64,000 bases of DNA from Pseudomonas bijieensis (GCF_013347965.1 NZ_CP048810.1:434001-498000); one strand, 5' to 3'. Counted from the first letter of the stretch, positions 35,101 to 44,517 are shown. Translations and numbers: made by a program. The notes: generated from the sequence alone by a model not told the origin.

Positions 35101-37796
35101 ACCTGCAGGGTGCCGTTGAGCCCGTTGCCCAGGCCGGTGTAGCCGAGGGCCGACACATCGATCTTGTCGGCGGCCACATCGAAGTCGAGGATCTGGTCAC
35201 TGGCGCTGGTGGAACTGGTGCGGTAGCTGTCGAGTTTCGAGGTGTAGCGGAACACATCAGCCCCGGTGCCACCGGTGAGTTTGTCGACTCCGGTGCCGCC
35301 GACCAGGATGTCGTTGCCGGCGCCGCCATTGAGGGTGTCGTTGCCCGCGCCCCCGAACAATTGTTCGTTGGCTGCGGTGCCGGTCAGCGTGTCGTTGTTC
35401 GGCGTGCCATTGATCACGATGGCGGTGGGGGCGTCTTGCACGGCGAGGGTAAAGCTGTCGCTGACGGTGGCGTAGCTGCCGTCGGTCGCGGTGACCTGAA
35501 TGGCGTAGGTGCCCGACGCGGTGTCGGGTGGCGTGCCGCTGAAGGTGCGCGTGGCGGCATCGAAGGTCAGCCAACTGGGCAAGGCGCTGCCATTGGCGAG
35601 CTTGGCGGTGTAGCTCAGGCTGTCATTATCCGGATCGGTGAAGCTGGTGGCCGGCACCACGTAGCTGAACGGGGTGTTTTCGCTGGCGTTCTGGTCCAGC
35701 AGTGGCGTCGCCAGCACCGGCGCCTGGTTGGTCGGCGACGTGGTGGCGAAGACGAAGTTGGCGCTGGTCAGGGTGTTGAGATAATTGCCGTCCAGCGCCA
35801 CTTCGAAGCGGTTGCCATTGGCGTCGGCCTCCAGGGACTTGATGTAGGTCTTGGTGCCGGCACTGTTGAGCACCAGGTACACGGTGTTGTTCTTGCCGTC
35901 TCCCAGGCCGGTGAAGCCCATGGCCGACAGGTCGATCTTGTCGGCGCTGACGTTGAAATCGGTGATCAGGTCGCCCAGGTTGGCGCCGCCGGTGTTGTAG
36001 TTGCGGTAGCTGTCCAGGCGATTGGAAAACACAAAGGTGTCCGCCCCGGCACCCCCGGTAAGGGTGTCCATCCCGGCTCCGCCGTCGAGCTTGTCGTCGC
36101 CGGCGCCGCCACTGAGGCTGTCGTTGCCCGCCAGGCCGAGCAGGGTGTCGGCCGCGTCGCTACCCAACAGCGAGTCGGCGCCGCTGGTGCCGGTGATCAC
36201 GCGATTGAAGATGAAGTTACTGGCGGTCAGGGTACTGGCCAGGTTGCCCGTCAGAATCAGTTCGAAGCGGTTGCCACTGGCGTCGGCGTCGAAATCCTTG
36301 ATGTAGGTGCGGTTGTTGCTGGCGCTGTAGCTGACCTGCAAGGTGCCACCGCGGCCATTGCCCAGGCCGGTGAAACCGAGGCCGGCGAGGTCGATCTTGT
36401 CCTGGGTGACGTCGAAGTCGGTGATGGTGTCATCGAAGCTGGTGGTGGCGTTGCGGTAACTGTCCGATTGCGCGACGAACCGGAAGGTATCGGCCCCGGT
36501 GCCGCCAGTGAGCTTGTCGATGCCGGCGCCACCGACGAGGATATCGCCGCCGGCCGCGCCATTGATGGTGTCGTTGCCGGCACCGCCGTAGAAAATTTCG
36601 CTGGCGGCGCTGCCGAGCAGGGTGTCGTTGCCCGCGGTACCTTGCACGGTGGTCATGGGCACGGTGGCGCTGACGTAGCTGCCGTCGCCATAGACCAGCG
36701 TGGCGCCCTTGCTCGTGTGGCTGATGGTGTTGGCGATGATGGCGTTGCGGTCGGTACCGTCTTCGTTGCGCTCGGCAACGCCGTAGGTCGACAGGTCGCT
36801 GCCGCTGATGATGTTGCCCTGGATGAGGTTGTCGCTGCCGTTGAAGTACTTGCCGGACACACCCAGGGTGTCGTCATAGGACTGGATGATGATTTCCGGT
36901 ACGGCACTGCCCAGGGCGTTGTTGTTGAGGGTGTTGTCGATGACGTCGACGTGGTTGCTGCCGTAGATGCGGATCCCGGCGCTGGTGTTGTCATGGATGT
37001 CGACGCCAGTGACGGTCACTTCGCTGGAGAGCTTGATCAATACGCCTTCGGAGCCGTTGCCATACACCTCGCCGCCAGTGATGGTGATGTTGCTGGGCGA
37101 GGGGATGTCCTCGCTGCCGCGCTGGATCACGATGCCATTGCCGCCATTGTCGTAGGCAACGTTGTTGGTCATGGTGAAATCGTGGGTGCTGGTGACGACG
37201 TTGAAACCGTGGCGGTCGTTGTTGTAGGCGACGTTGTTTTCGAAGGTGCTGTCGCTGAGGAAGTCGGCGACGAAGCCGTCCAGGCCGTTGCCGTGGGACA
37301 CGCTGTTCTTGATGACCATGTTGACGGTTTGCTCGTGGGGGTCGAAACCGTACCCGGAGCAATCCTTGATCTCGACGCTGTCGAGGGTGACGTTGGAGTC
37401 GTAGCCTTCTTCGCCGGGAATGTAGCCGTTGAACCAGCCGTCGACCTTGCCGGTGGTGCTGTCGCGGTTGCCGTCGATGGTGAGGTTGCTGACGCCGAAG
37501 TCGTGGGTTTCCTCGCCGTAGGCCGAACGGATGATCCCGGTGATCTTGGTGTCGGAGCCATCGACCAGCTTGACCGTGGTTTCGCCCATGCCGTCGCCGT
37601 ACAGGTAGACATTGCTCTTGAGCATCAGGCAGCCATCGGAAGGTTCCTCTCCCCCCGAAACGATGTAGGTGCCGGCCGGCATGTACACCTGGCCCCCGCC
37701 CGCAGCGGCCGCCGCATCAATCGCACTCTGAATGGCTGCCGTGTCGTCGGTGATGCCATCTCCTTTGGCGCCAAAATTTTGTACGTTGAAAATCAT
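32184..37796 (-). CDS. Secreted mannuronan C5-epimerase / O-acetylhydrolase with RTX modules (PsmE-like)
   Basis: The 1870-residue protein opens with an AlgE-type right-handed beta-helix A-module (1 to about 385). Active-site residues coincide with AlgE4 numbering: K117, D119, Y149, D152 and H154 in YGFDPHEQT, and R195-H196 in NDRHGF. Calcium-binding R-modules of GGxGxDxLx repeats follow at about 390-535, 535-685, 797-945 and 1050-1205. Two He_PIG/Ig-like domains lie at about 687-790 and 948-1049. Residues about 1205-1465 form an SGNH/SASA-type esterase with GQSN (S1219), WGQGE and D1437-V-W-H1440. The last 375 residues are RTX repeats and the uncleaved secretion signal. It should convert mannuronate to guluronate in exported alginate and deacetylate it, as described for P. 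syringae PsmE. A type I exporter is encoded convergently next door. Confidence 0.9.
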   Translation of the reverse strand: MIFNVQNFGAKGDGITDDTAAIQSAIDAAAAAGGGQVYMPAGTYIVSGGEEPSDGCLMLKSNVYLYGDGMGETTVKLVDGSDTKITGIIRSAYGEETHDFGVSNLTIDGNRDSTTGKVDGWFNGYIPGEEGYDSNVTLDSVEIKDCSGYGFDPHEQTVNMVIKNSVSHGNGLDGFVADFLSDSTFENNVAYNNDRHGFNVVTSTHDFTMTNNVAYDNGGNGIVIQRGSEDIPSPSNITITGGEVYGNGSEGVLIKLSSEVTVTGVDIHDNTSAGIRIYGSNHVDVIDNTLNNNALGSAVPEIIIQSYDDTLGVSGKYFNGSDNLIQGNIISGSDLSTYGVAERNEDGTDRNAIIANTISHTSKGATLVYGDGSYVSATVPMTTVQGTAGNDTLLGSAASEIFYGGAGNDTINGAAGGDILVGGAGIDKLTGGTGADTFRFVAQSDSYRNATTSFDDTITDFDVTQDKIDLAGLGFTGLGNGRGGTLQVSYSASNNRTYIKDFDADASGNRFELILTGNLASTLTASNFIFNRVITGTSGADSLLGSDAADTLLGLAGNDSLSGGAGDDKLDGGAGMDTLTGGAGADTFVFSNRLDSYRNYNTGGANLGDLITDFNVSADKIDLSAMGFTGLGDGKNNTVYLVLNSAGTKTYIKSLEADANGNRFEVALDGNYLNTLTSANFVFATTSPTNQAPVLATPLLDQNASENTPFSYVVPATSFTDPDNDSLSYTAKLANGSALPSWLTFDAATRTFSGTPPDTASGTYAIQVTATDGSYATVSDSFTLAVQDAPTAIVINGTPNNDTLTGTAANEQLFGGAGNDTLNGGAGNDILVGGTGVDKLTGGTGADVFRYTSKLDSYRTSSTSASDQILDFDVAADKIDVSALGYTGLGNGLNGTLQVTYSSSTNRTYLKDLTVDANGNRFEISMAGNFVSSLTANHFVFADQTNPTNSAPVVTTPLLDQNASESTPFKYTVASNSFTDANQDVLTYTATLANGNALPAWLSFNATSLTFSGTPTSTAAGNYDVLVKATDPSGASVSDNFTLVVADAPANTITGTNNAETLNGTTGADLILGLGGNDTIKAGTGADVIDGGAGRDSLYGGDGADTFRYSNLSDSYRDYDTGGVTATDTIYDFTVGVDKIDVSGLGFLGLGDGSNHTLYMTLNSAGDKTYVKSAEADADGNRFEIALNGNYLNTLTANDFVFGERAQQDILYLPTLGQSNARLLRMTEDDDQSGTSMLVKDLDRYTTYDVRSQFTDADGNGIDIAVGGSTVNGLSTLSAEELKLCWWLTDTNQPGPALLRAVTLLRDQRTELQSIDNVTMGIIWGQGEEAAQEIARATDKVAAAAAYKAATLKVFDYLHAQFGNFSVYLMETGHYSEDAARARGYSEEKIAAIVEGVGYVRAAQEAMAAERADVKLAVDYTDLPLRYEVDPLVYPDDVWHLHEESAEIVGQRLADYIADDLGFQGNPNDNNSVQDIFDNAQNQGGMISGTDQDDTLVGSSGNDTLDGDLGADTLTGGDGNDIYVVDNAFDSVVETNTSTAQIDTVQASVSWTLGANLENLVLTGVSDIDGTGNERRNFITGNAANNVLDGAAGADSMSGGDGNDTYFVDNADDSVIETNSNTVTGGVDGVHSSLAAYTLGSNVENLYVDSTGAANGTGNALDNTLFAGAGNNVLDGRDGIDTASFERALSGVTVNLSTSAQQNTVGSGLDTLKFIENLKGSAYADTLSGNSTANVLDGGAGNDTLVGGSGDDRLIGGAGTDNLTGGTGADTYAFGALADMGVGASRDVINGFKSAEFDKLDLTGLDANPLTATVDAFTFIGSNAFDPSNATGQLRFADGILYGSTNADATPEFEFELVGVKELHASDFTA

Positions 37797-38178
37797 GAGC
37801 TTATCTCCGTATCAGGCTTAAACCTCGGTAGACGCCAATATTCCATCGACGACCTCGGTGTTATGACCCAGCGGAGCGCAAAAGTTGTGACCGCATATCG
37901 GGGAAAGTGTCAAAAAGCCGGACTAACTGATCAGCGGTTGTTTGGAGGGTGCGCACGAGTAACGTTCCGTTGACGCTTTTGGGCGGTGAATCCTGTGGGA
38001 GCGAGCCTGCTCGCGATAGCGGCTGTTCTGTGGCGCTGATGTTGGCTGATACACCGCTATCGCGAGCAGGCTCGCTCCCACAGACGGTTTCCTTGATTGG
38101 CATCAACCCCACTTCGGGGACCGGGCGATAACCTTGAATAAACCATCGCCCCGATGAAGAGGGCGACCGAGGAAGCTC
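37797..38178. other. Divergent intergenic region with REP doublet
   Basis: The 382 bp between the epimerase start and the CopD-like gene contain a REP doublet at 37993-38083 and no credible gene. A GGAGATAAG ribosome-binding site for the epimerase lies just upstream of its start on the minus strand. Confidence 0.6.
37993..38083. repeat. REP doublet
   Basis: Two full-length inverted REP copies with identical cores end in CGCGATAGCGG and CCGCTATCGCG, forming an extended palindrome with a loop of about 30 nt. Confidence 0.9.
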
Positions 38179-38622
38179 ATGAGTTATCCGCTGTTTCTGA
38201 CCTTGCACCTGTTTGCCGCGCTGGTTTTCATCGGCACGGTTTTCTTCGAAGTCCTGTTCCTCGAGAGCATTCGCAAGCAACTGCCGGCCAAGGTCATGGT
38301 GTTGCTGGAGCAAGGCATCAGCCTGCGTGCCCGGCAATTGATGCCGTGGGTGCTGCTGGTGCTGTTCGGTGCAGGCATTGGCATGGTCTGGCTGCGGTAT
38401 TGGCCGCTGCTGTCGTCACCGATGCAGTCATCCTTCGGTTTGCTGCTGGGGCTGAAAATCCTGTTGGCGGGCAGTGTGCTGGGGCATTTCCTCTGGGCCA
38501 TGTGGCTGTTCAGGAGCGGGCGCATGAACGCCCGCTACGTGCACATCATCCATGCCAGTGTGTTCCTGCATATGGTCGCGATCGTGCTGCTGGCAAAAGC
38601 CATGTTCTACGTCACCTGGTAA
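38179..38622 (+). CDS. CopD-like small membrane protein
   Basis: The 147-residue protein has four hydrophobic helices (about 8-28, 52-72, 82-106, 120-142). Conserved histidines lie in helix 1 (LTLHLFAALVFIGTVFF), in GHFLWAMW and in VHIIHASVFLHMV, a layout like the CopD/DUF2269-type copper-resistance or haem-binding membrane proteins. The role is unproven. It sits 93 bp upstream of the hemN-like pair, separated by an ANR/DNR-type box. A link to respiration or haem is suggested only by position. Confidence 0.7.
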   Translation: MSYPLFLTLHLFAALVFIGTVFFEVLFLESIRKQLPAKVMVLLEQGISLRARQLMPWVLLVLFGAGIGMVWLRYWPLLSSPMQSSFGLLLGLKILLAGSVLGHFLWAMWLFRSGRMNARYVHIIHASVFLHMVAIVLLAKAMFYVTW

Positions 38623-38645
38623 GCGCTGGCGTGGTTCCAGGGCGC

Positions 38646-38659
38646 TTGATACAGGTCAA
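38646..38659 (+). promoter_or_regulatory. ANR/DNR (FNR-type) box
   Basis: TTGATACAGGTCAA matches TTGATNNNNATCAA at nine of ten specified bases. It is centred about 63 bp before the start of the HemN-like gene. It implies low-oxygen (ANR) or NO (DNR) control of the hemN pair. Confidence 0.7.
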
Positions 38660-38715
38660 GGTGGCCCGGTGGGTTACCCCGCAAACTGCTTGCGTACAGC
38701 CACTCGGAGATTGTC

Positions 38716-40089
38716 ATGTTCGACCCGTTCCATACCCTCGGTGAGCGACCCTCGGGACGTGCCCCTGTGGTGGCTGATTTCGATTGTCCGATCGGTACGC
38801 ATAGATTCCACGCAGGCATCGGTTCACTCGACCTGCTTCGAGGGTTACGCAGCAGTCGCCAGAAACGACGGCCCTTGTCTCTGGCGGTGCACCTGCCTTC
38901 GCGCTTGCGGCTGGCGTCGTGTTCGCCCCTTGCCAGCGATTGCCGGTGCGGCGAGATCGAGGGTTATCTGCAACGCTTGACCTATGAAATGGGCTTGGTC
39001 GGTTGCCACCTGGGCGCAGGGCGGCGCGTCGAACAGTTTTGCCTGACCGGTGGTACGCCGGTGATCGCTCATTTGCAGAAGCTGATGAGTGACCTGCGCA
39101 AGCGTTTCGATTTCAGTGAATACGACGGCGGCGATTACAGCATCGAAGTGGACCTGCACCACACGGACTGGTCGACCATGGGCCTGATCCGTGACCAGGG
39201 TTTCACCCACGTCAGCATCGGCGTGCCCGACATCGGCCTGGACAGCGATCTGTCGGTCGATTGCTACCAGAACCCGGCACCGATCCATTCGTTGATCGAT
39301 GCGGCGCGCACGTTTGGTTTTCGCTCCATCAACATTGACTTGGGTTACGGTCACGCCTGGCAGACCCCCAACAGCTTCGCCCTGAAACTGGCGACCCTGA
39401 TCGAGCTGGAGCCGGACCGGCTGCACGTCTTCGACTATGCCCACGCGCCTTATCGTTATCGTTCGAAGACCGCCGGTGCCGCCGATGTCTTTTGCAGCCC
39501 CGCCGACAAAGACGCCATGCGCCGCATCTGTTGCGAACAACTGATCGGTGCCGGTTATCACTACATTGGCCTGGGCCAGTTCGTCAGGGCCGACGATGAC
39601 CTGGCGGTGGCCCAGGAACATGGACGCCTGCATCGCAATTGCCAGGGTTTCACCCGTCATGGTTGCTGTGATCACGTGGGCTTCGGCTTGGCCGCTATTA
39701 CTCAGATCGAGCACCTGTACGTGCAGAACACCGACGACCTTCTTCACTATTGTCAGCAGTTGGATGCCGGGCAATTGCCGGTCTGTCGTGGCTGGCGCTG
39801 TGAAGCGCAGGATCAGGTCAAGGCGAGCGTGACCGAGCAACTGTCCTGTGACCTGGAGCTGGATATCCTGGCCATCGAGGCGCGTTTCGGCCTGGTGTTT
39901 CGCGAGCATTTCGCCTCCGTCTGGCCGCAGCTGGAAGCGTTGCATGACCAGGGATTGATCGAACTGTCGAGCCGGTTTATCGGCATCCTGCCCGCCGGGC
40001 GCTTGAACGTGGATGCGATCTGCAATCTGTTCGACTCAGGACCGGTTGACGCAAGCCCACACTCTTTTGAAAAGTTGAACCCATCATGA
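38716..40089 (+). CDS. HemN-like protein lacking the radical-SAM cluster ligands
   Basis: The 457-residue protein is colinear with HemN over its whole length (PLSLAVHLPSR..., TGGTP, YSIEVDLHHTD, SIGVPDI, FGFRSINIDLGYG, GYHYIGLGQFV, LHRNCQGFTRHG). The iron-sulfur motif CxxxCxxC is replaced: residues aligned to the three ligands are R63, A67 and S70. C69, C76 and C78 lie nearby with the wrong spacing. It therefore probably cannot do radical-SAM chemistry. It starts after GGAG, is full length and overlaps the true hemN by 4 bp (ATGA), so it is maintained and translationally coupled. A regulatory, haem-carrier or partner role is a guess. Confidence 0.8.
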   Translation: MFDPFHTLGERPSGRAPVVADFDCPIGTHRFHAGIGSLDLLRGLRSSRQKRRPLSLAVHLPSRLRLASCSPLASDCRCGEIEGYLQRLTYEMGLVGCHLGAGRRVEQFCLTGGTPVIAHLQKLMSDLRKRFDFSEYDGGDYSIEVDLHHTDWSTMGLIRDQGFTHVSIGVPDIGLDSDLSVDCYQNPAPIHSLIDAARTFGFRSINIDLGYGHAWQTPNSFALKLATLIELEPDRLHVFDYAHAPYRYRSKTAGAADVFCSPADKDAMRRICCEQLIGAGYHYIGLGQFVRADDDLAVAQEHGRLHRNCQGFTRHGCCDHVGFGLAAITQIEHLYVQNTDDLLHYCQQLDAGQLPVCRGWRCEAQDQVKASVTEQLSCDLELDILAIEARFGLVFREHFASVWPQLEALHDQGLIELSSRFIGILPAGRLNVDAICNLFDSGPVDASPHSFEKLNPS

Positions 40090-41474
40090 ATGCTGCATCC
40101 GGTTTCAATCGTGCCCTGGTAGAGAAATACGACCGCCCGGGGCCGCGCTACACCTCCTATCCGACGGCCCCGCAGTTCCACCAGGCCTTTGCCATGGATG
40201 AGTACCGCCAGGCTGCCCAGCGCAGTAACCAGGCGCCATTACCCAAGCCGTTGTCGGTGTACATCCATATCCCGTTCTGCCAGAGCCTCTGCTACTACTG
40301 TGCGTGCAACAAAATCATCACGCGCAAGACTCATCGCGCCGCCGAATACCTGACCTACCTCAAGCGTGAAATCGCCCTGCAGGCGGCTTTGTTCGACCGC
40401 TCGCGCAAACTGACCCAGCTGCATCTGGGCGGGGGTACGCCGACTTACCTGACCCATGAGCAACTGGCCGACCTGATGGACTGCCTGCACCAGTCGTTCG
40501 ACATGGACGACAGTGACGCCCATGAGTTTTCCATCGAGGTCGATCCCCGGACCATCGATGCGCAACAGATCCAGGGCCTGCGCCAGTTGGGGTTCAACCG
40601 CCTGAGCTTCGGCGTCCAGGATTTCGATGCCCAGGTGCAAATCGCCGTCAATCGGGTGCAAAGCGAAGCCCAGGTCGTCGAGTTGGTGGAGGCGGCGCGC
40701 CTGGCGCGCTTCAAGTCGGTCAGTGTCGATCTGATCTATGGCCTGCCATTGCAGACCATCGCCAGTTTCGATGTCACCTTGAGCAAGATCATCGCCCTGC
40801 GTCCGGACCGGATCGCGGCCTACAGCTACGCCCACCTGCCGCAACGGGTGCGGGCGCAACGAATGATCCGGCCCGAAGACATGCCGCCGCCAGAGCGCAA
40901 GTTGGAGTTGTTGGAGCTGACCATCAATCGCCTGACCGAAGCTGGCTATGTCTACATTGGCATGGACCACTTCGCCTTGCCGGATGACGAATTGGTACGC
41001 GCCCGGGCCCAGGGCAGCCTGCAACGCAATTTCCAGGGTTATTCCACCCACGCCGACTGCGACCTGATTGGCCTGGGGGTGTCCTCGATCGGCAAGGTGG
41101 GCGACAGCTACAGCCAGAACGTCAAGGAGCTCTCCCAGTATTACGCCCGCCTGGATCAAGGCATGCTACCGGTGCAGCGCGGCTATCGGCTGAGCGACGA
41201 TGATCGGCTGCGGCGCGAGGTCATCAGCGAACTGATGTGTCACGGGCGCATCGATTTCGGCGCCATCGAGAGCGCCCACGGCATTCGGTTCACCGAGTAC
41301 TTCGGCGACACCCTGGACCGGCTCCAGGAGCTGGTGCGCGATAGCCTGCTGGACCTTCGCGACGACGAGTTGGTGTTGCTGCCCCAAGGGCAGTTGATGA
41401 TGCGCAACGTGGCCATGGCCTTCGACGCATACCTGGGGGCAGACCAGACGGTTCAGTATTCGCGCACGGTCTGA
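40086..41474 (+). CDS. hemN: Oxygen-independent coproporphyrinogen III oxidase
   Basis: The 462-residue protein has the radical-SAM motif PFCQSLCYYCAC with C65, C69, C72 and the extra C74 found in HemN. GGGTPTYL is the SAM-binding glycine-rich motif, and the N-terminal PRYTSYPTAPQFH is the HemN trip-wire region. The HemN C-terminal domain follows. It decarboxylates coproporphyrinogen III to protoporphyrinogen IX without oxygen, supplying haem for anaerobic respiration. It is the second gene of a coupled pair behind an ANR/DNR-type box, fitting low-oxygen expression. Confidence 0.92.
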   Translation: MNAASGFNRALVEKYDRPGPRYTSYPTAPQFHQAFAMDEYRQAAQRSNQAPLPKPLSVYIHIPFCQSLCYYCACNKIITRKTHRAAEYLTYLKREIALQAALFDRSRKLTQLHLGGGTPTYLTHEQLADLMDCLHQSFDMDDSDAHEFSIEVDPRTIDAQQIQGLRQLGFNRLSFGVQDFDAQVQIAVNRVQSEAQVVELVEAARLARFKSVSVDLIYGLPLQTIASFDVTLSKIIALRPDRIAAYSYAHLPQRVRAQRMIRPEDMPPPERKLELLELTINRLTEAGYVYIGMDHFALPDDELVRARAQGSLQRNFQGYSTHADCDLIGLGVSSIGKVGDSYSQNVKELSQYYARLDQGMLPVQRGYRLSDDDRLRREVISELMCHGRIDFGAIESAHGIRFTEYFGDTLDRLQELVRDSLLDLRDDELVLLPQGQLMMRNVAMAFDAYLGADQTVQYSRTV

Positions 41475-41499
41475 GGTGGGCGCGGCGGGCTGATATACC

Positions 41500-41647
41500 T
41501 GTGGCGAGGGGATTTATCCCCGTCGGGCTGCGAAGCAGCCCCAAGAATGCTGATTGCATGAACCTGACACACTGCGACGTCAGGTCTCGGGACTGTTGCG
41601 CATCCCAGCGGGGCGGTGCGACGTTTCGCTAAATCCCCTCGCCACAA
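41500..41647. repeat. Second-family inverted repeat element
   Basis: The element opens GTGGCGAGGGGATTTATCCC and closes with the complementary AAATCCCCTCGCCAC. An inner GGGCTGCGAAGCAGCCCC hairpin lies on the left, and the right inner arm is partly scrambled. It lies between the convergent hemN and UvrA-like genes and is a different family from the REP doublets. Confidence 0.8.
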
Positions 41648-41661
41648 GTGACTCATTTCCT

Positions 41662-44340
41662 CTATCGAGAACGATTTCGTTTCGGTTCCCCGGGCTGCAG
41701 AGCCCTTTTCAGGAATGGCGCTGTCCGGCTTTCTCGACAGGCCGCGACTTTCCCAGGAGCCCCGCAGGCCACGACGCTCCCACCTTGGGATCCCGCGCCC
41801 GGGCCGATATCGATGACCCAGTCGCTCTGCGCCACGACGCGCATGTCGTGTTCCACGACCACCACCGTGTGGCCTTCATCCACCAGGCGATTCAACTGCA
41901 CCAGCAAGCGATCCACGTCCTGGGGATGCAGCCCGTTGGTTGGCTCATCCAACACATACAAGGTCGCGCCCCGGGCCTTGCGCTGCAGTTCTGTCGCCAG
42001 CTTGATCCGCTGGGCCTCGCCGCCGGACAGTTCCGTGGCTGGTTGGCCCAGGCGCAGGTAGCCCAGCCCGATATCCTGCAACACTTGCAATGAGCGCCTG
42101 GCCGCTGCTTGCTCGGCAAATACTTCGAGTGCCTGATTTACAGTCAGCTGTAGTACCTGGGAAATGTCCAGGCCCTGCCAGCTCACCGCCAGGGTCTGCG
42201 GGTTGTAACGCGCGCCATGGCAGGTGGGGCAGGGGGCGTACACGCTGGGCATGAACAGCAATTCGACACTGACGAAGCCTTCACCTTCGCAGGTTTCGCA
42301 ACGGCCCTTGGCGACGTTGAAGGAAAACCGTCCGGCATCGAATCCCAACTCCCGCGCCTGTTCTGTCGCTGCGAACAGTTTGCGCACGTGGTCGAACAAG
42401 CCGGTGTAGGTGGCGAGGTTGGAGCGCGGTGTGCGGCCGATGGGTTTCTGGTCCACCTGAACCAGCCGCTTGACCGTATCGAGCCCGGCGACAACGCGCC
42501 CGGCGCTGGTTTGCACCGGTTCGTCTTCCAGGCTTTGCTCGTCGGATTCGACGTTGGGGCCGGGCTGGCCAAGATGGGTGCCGACCAGGTCCAGCAGGGC
42601 CTGGCTGACGAGGCTGGATTTGCCCGAGCCAGAAATACCGGTCACGGCAGTGAAGCAGCCCAAGGGAAAGGCCGCGCTCAGGTTGTCGAGGTTGTTGCGG
42701 GTGATGCCTTCCAGGCGCAACCAATCCCTGGGTGTCCGTGGGCTACGCGCCGAAGCCTGCTCTTCGTCAAAGAGGTAGGCGCGGGTTCGTGATTCAGGCA
42801 CTTGTCCAAGACCCGCCGGCGGACCGCTGTAGAGCACTTTCCCGCCTTGTTCGCCAGCGTCCGGGCCGACGTCGATGAGCCAGTCGGCGCGGCGCATGGT
42901 ATCGAGGTCGTGCTCGACCACAAACACAGAGTTGCCAGCGGCCTTGAGGCGTTGCAGGGCGCCAAACAGGGCTTCGCTGTCGGCCGGGTGCAGGCCGGCG
43001 GAAGGCTCGTCCAGCACGTAGATCACGCCGAACAACTGGGAATTGAGCTGGGTTGCCAGGCGCAGGCGTTGCAGTTCGCCGGAGGACAACGTCGGTGTGC
43101 TGCGCTCCAGGGCCAGGTAACCCAGGCCCAGGTCGATCAGGGTAACGATGCGTTCCAGCAGCTCGGCGGCGATGCGTTGGGCGGCCAGGCGCTTCTCCAG
43201 GGAAAGGTTGGGGGTATGACGGGCGTCCGGCCCGCCCGCGTGCGGGTTGTCGCCTCTGGCAGCGCGTTGCTCACGGGCCTCTCGGGTTTGCCGGTGGCTG
43301 AGGACGTTCCCCGTTTCTTCGGCCTGTTCAAGGTAGTCGGGCGCCAAGACACCCTTGAGCACCTCGGCCAATTCCAGCAATGGCAGGTGCGAAAGTTCGG
43401 CGATGTCCAGGCCGGCAAAGGTCACGGTCAGTGCCTGGCGTTTGAGGCGCTTGCCCTCGCACACGGGGCAGGGGCTGGCGCGCATGTATTGCGCCACGCG
43501 TTTGCGCATCTGGGCGCTTTGCGAGTGCATGAACGTGTGCAGCAGATAGCGTCGGGCGCCGCTGAACGTGCCCTGGTAACTGGGTTCGAGCTTGCGCTTG
43601 AGGGCGGCGCGGGTCTGGGCCGGAGTGAGTCCGGCGTATACGGGAACGGTAGGGGTTTCTTCGGTGAAGAGAATCCAGTCCCTTTGTTTTTTCGGCAGGT
43701 CGCGCCAGGGTATGTCGACGTCATAACCGAGGGTCACCAGGATGTCCCGCAGGTTCTGGCCCTGCCAGGCCATGGGCCAGGCGGCCACGGCGCGCTCACG
43801 GATGGTCAGCGACGGGTCCGGCACCATGGACGCTTCAGTCACTTCATAGACTCGACCCAGGCCGTGGCATTCCTGGCAGGCACCCTGGGGCGTGTTGGGT
43901 GAAAAGTCCTCGGCGTAGAGCATCGGTTGGTTGGCAGGATAGCTTCCGGCGCGGGAGTAGAGCATGCGGATCAGGCTCGACAGGGTGGTGACGCTACCCA
44001 CCGATGAGCGCGCGCTGGGTGTGCCGCGCTGTTGCTGCAAGGCGACTGCCGGGGGCAGGCCCTCGATGCTGTCCACGTCCGGCACGCCCACCTGGTCGAT
44101 CAGGCGCCGCGCGTAGGGCGCAACGGACTCGAAATAGCGACGCTGGGCTTCGGCATAGAGCGTGGAAAAGGCCAGCGACGATTTGCCAGAGCCCGACACG
44201 CCGGTGAACACCACCAAGGCATCGCGGGGGATGTCCACGTCGACATTCTTGAGGTTGTGTTCGCGGGCGCCACGTACCCGGACGAAGCCGGTGGTTTCAG
44301 GCAATGAAGCGATGGGGGCGGGGCCGGAGCGTGAGGGCAT
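41662..44340 (-). CDS. UvrA-like excinuclease ATPase (UvrA paralogue)
   Basis: The 892-residue protein has the duplicated UvrA ABC architecture. It has a first Walker [24 protein letters not shown] and [14 protein letters not shown], a zinc-type module [15 protein letters not shown], and [11 protein letters not shown] second Walker [33 protein letters not shown] and [10 protein letters not shown] follow, with two signature/Walker B sets ([30 protein letters not shown]). It is shorter than canonical UvrA (about 940) and lacks a recognisable UvrB-binding region, like UvrA2/drug-resistance-type paralogues. The start at 44340 has AAGGAACG upstream; the 49 extra codons to 44487 look noncoding. Its role in damage or drug tolerance is unproven. 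Confidence 0.85.
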   Translation of the reverse strand: MPSRSGPAPIASLPETTGFVRVRGAREHNLKNVDVDIPRDALVVFTGVSGSGKSSLAFSTLYAEAQRRYFESVAPYARRLIDQVGVPDVDSIEGLPPAVALQQQRGTPSARSSVGSVTTLSSLIRMLYSRAGSYPANQPMLYAEDFSPNTPQGACQECHGLGRVYEVTEASMVPDPSLTIRERAVAAWPMAWQGQNLRDILVTLGYDVDIPWRDLPKKQRDWILFTEETPTVPVYAGLTPAQTRAALKRKLEPSYQGTFSGARRYLLHTFMHSQSAQMRKRVAQYMRASPCPVCEGKRLKRQALTVTFAGLDIAELSHLPLLELAEVLKGVLAPDYLEQAEETGNVLSHRQTREAREQRAARGDNPHAGGPDARHTPNLSLEKRLAAQRIAAELLERIVTLIDLGLGYLALERSTPTLSSGELQRLRLATQLNSQLFGVIYVLDEPSAGLHPADSEALFGALQRLKAAGNSVFVVEHDLDTMRRADWLIDVGPDAGEQGGKVLYSGPPAGLGQVPESRTRAYLFDEEQASARSPRTPRDWLRLEGITRNNLDNLSAAFPLGCFTAVTGISGSGKSSLVSQALLDLVGTHLGQPGPNVESDEQSLEDEPVQTSAGRVVAGLDTVKRLVQVDQKPIGRTPRSNLATYTGLFDHVRKLFAATEQARELGFDAGRFSFNVAKGRCETCEGEGFVSVELLFMPSVYAPCPTCHGARYNPQTLAVSWQGLDISQVLQLTVNQALEVFAEQAAARRSLQVLQDIGLGYLRLGQPATELSGGEAQRIKLATELQRKARGATLYVLDEPTNGLHPQDVDRLLVQLNRLVDEGHTVVVVEHDMRVVAQSDWVIDIGPGAGSQGGSVVACGAPGKVAACRESRTAPFLKRALQPGEPKRNRSR

Positions 44341-44517
44341 GGGGCGTTCCTTGTGGGCGTCTGCTTGGGCCGTCTTGGCGTTCAGGTGAAATGGCGTCAC
44401 AGGGGAGAATGGAACCTGAGTCACAGCGTTGACAATTATGCGACCGGGTTCGTCCGTTCTCGTGCGATAAAAATTTACTCCGGACAAAAGAGATGAGAAA
44501 AGCTTTGCAGTTTTCCC

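Noticed and set aside
34983..37973. 996-residue plus-strand open frame antisense to the epimerase gene
   Set aside because: It is the complement of repetitive RTX coding sequence. Its protein is low-complexity (Val/Ala/Gly/Asp) and the minus-strand product has unmistakable catalytic motifs.
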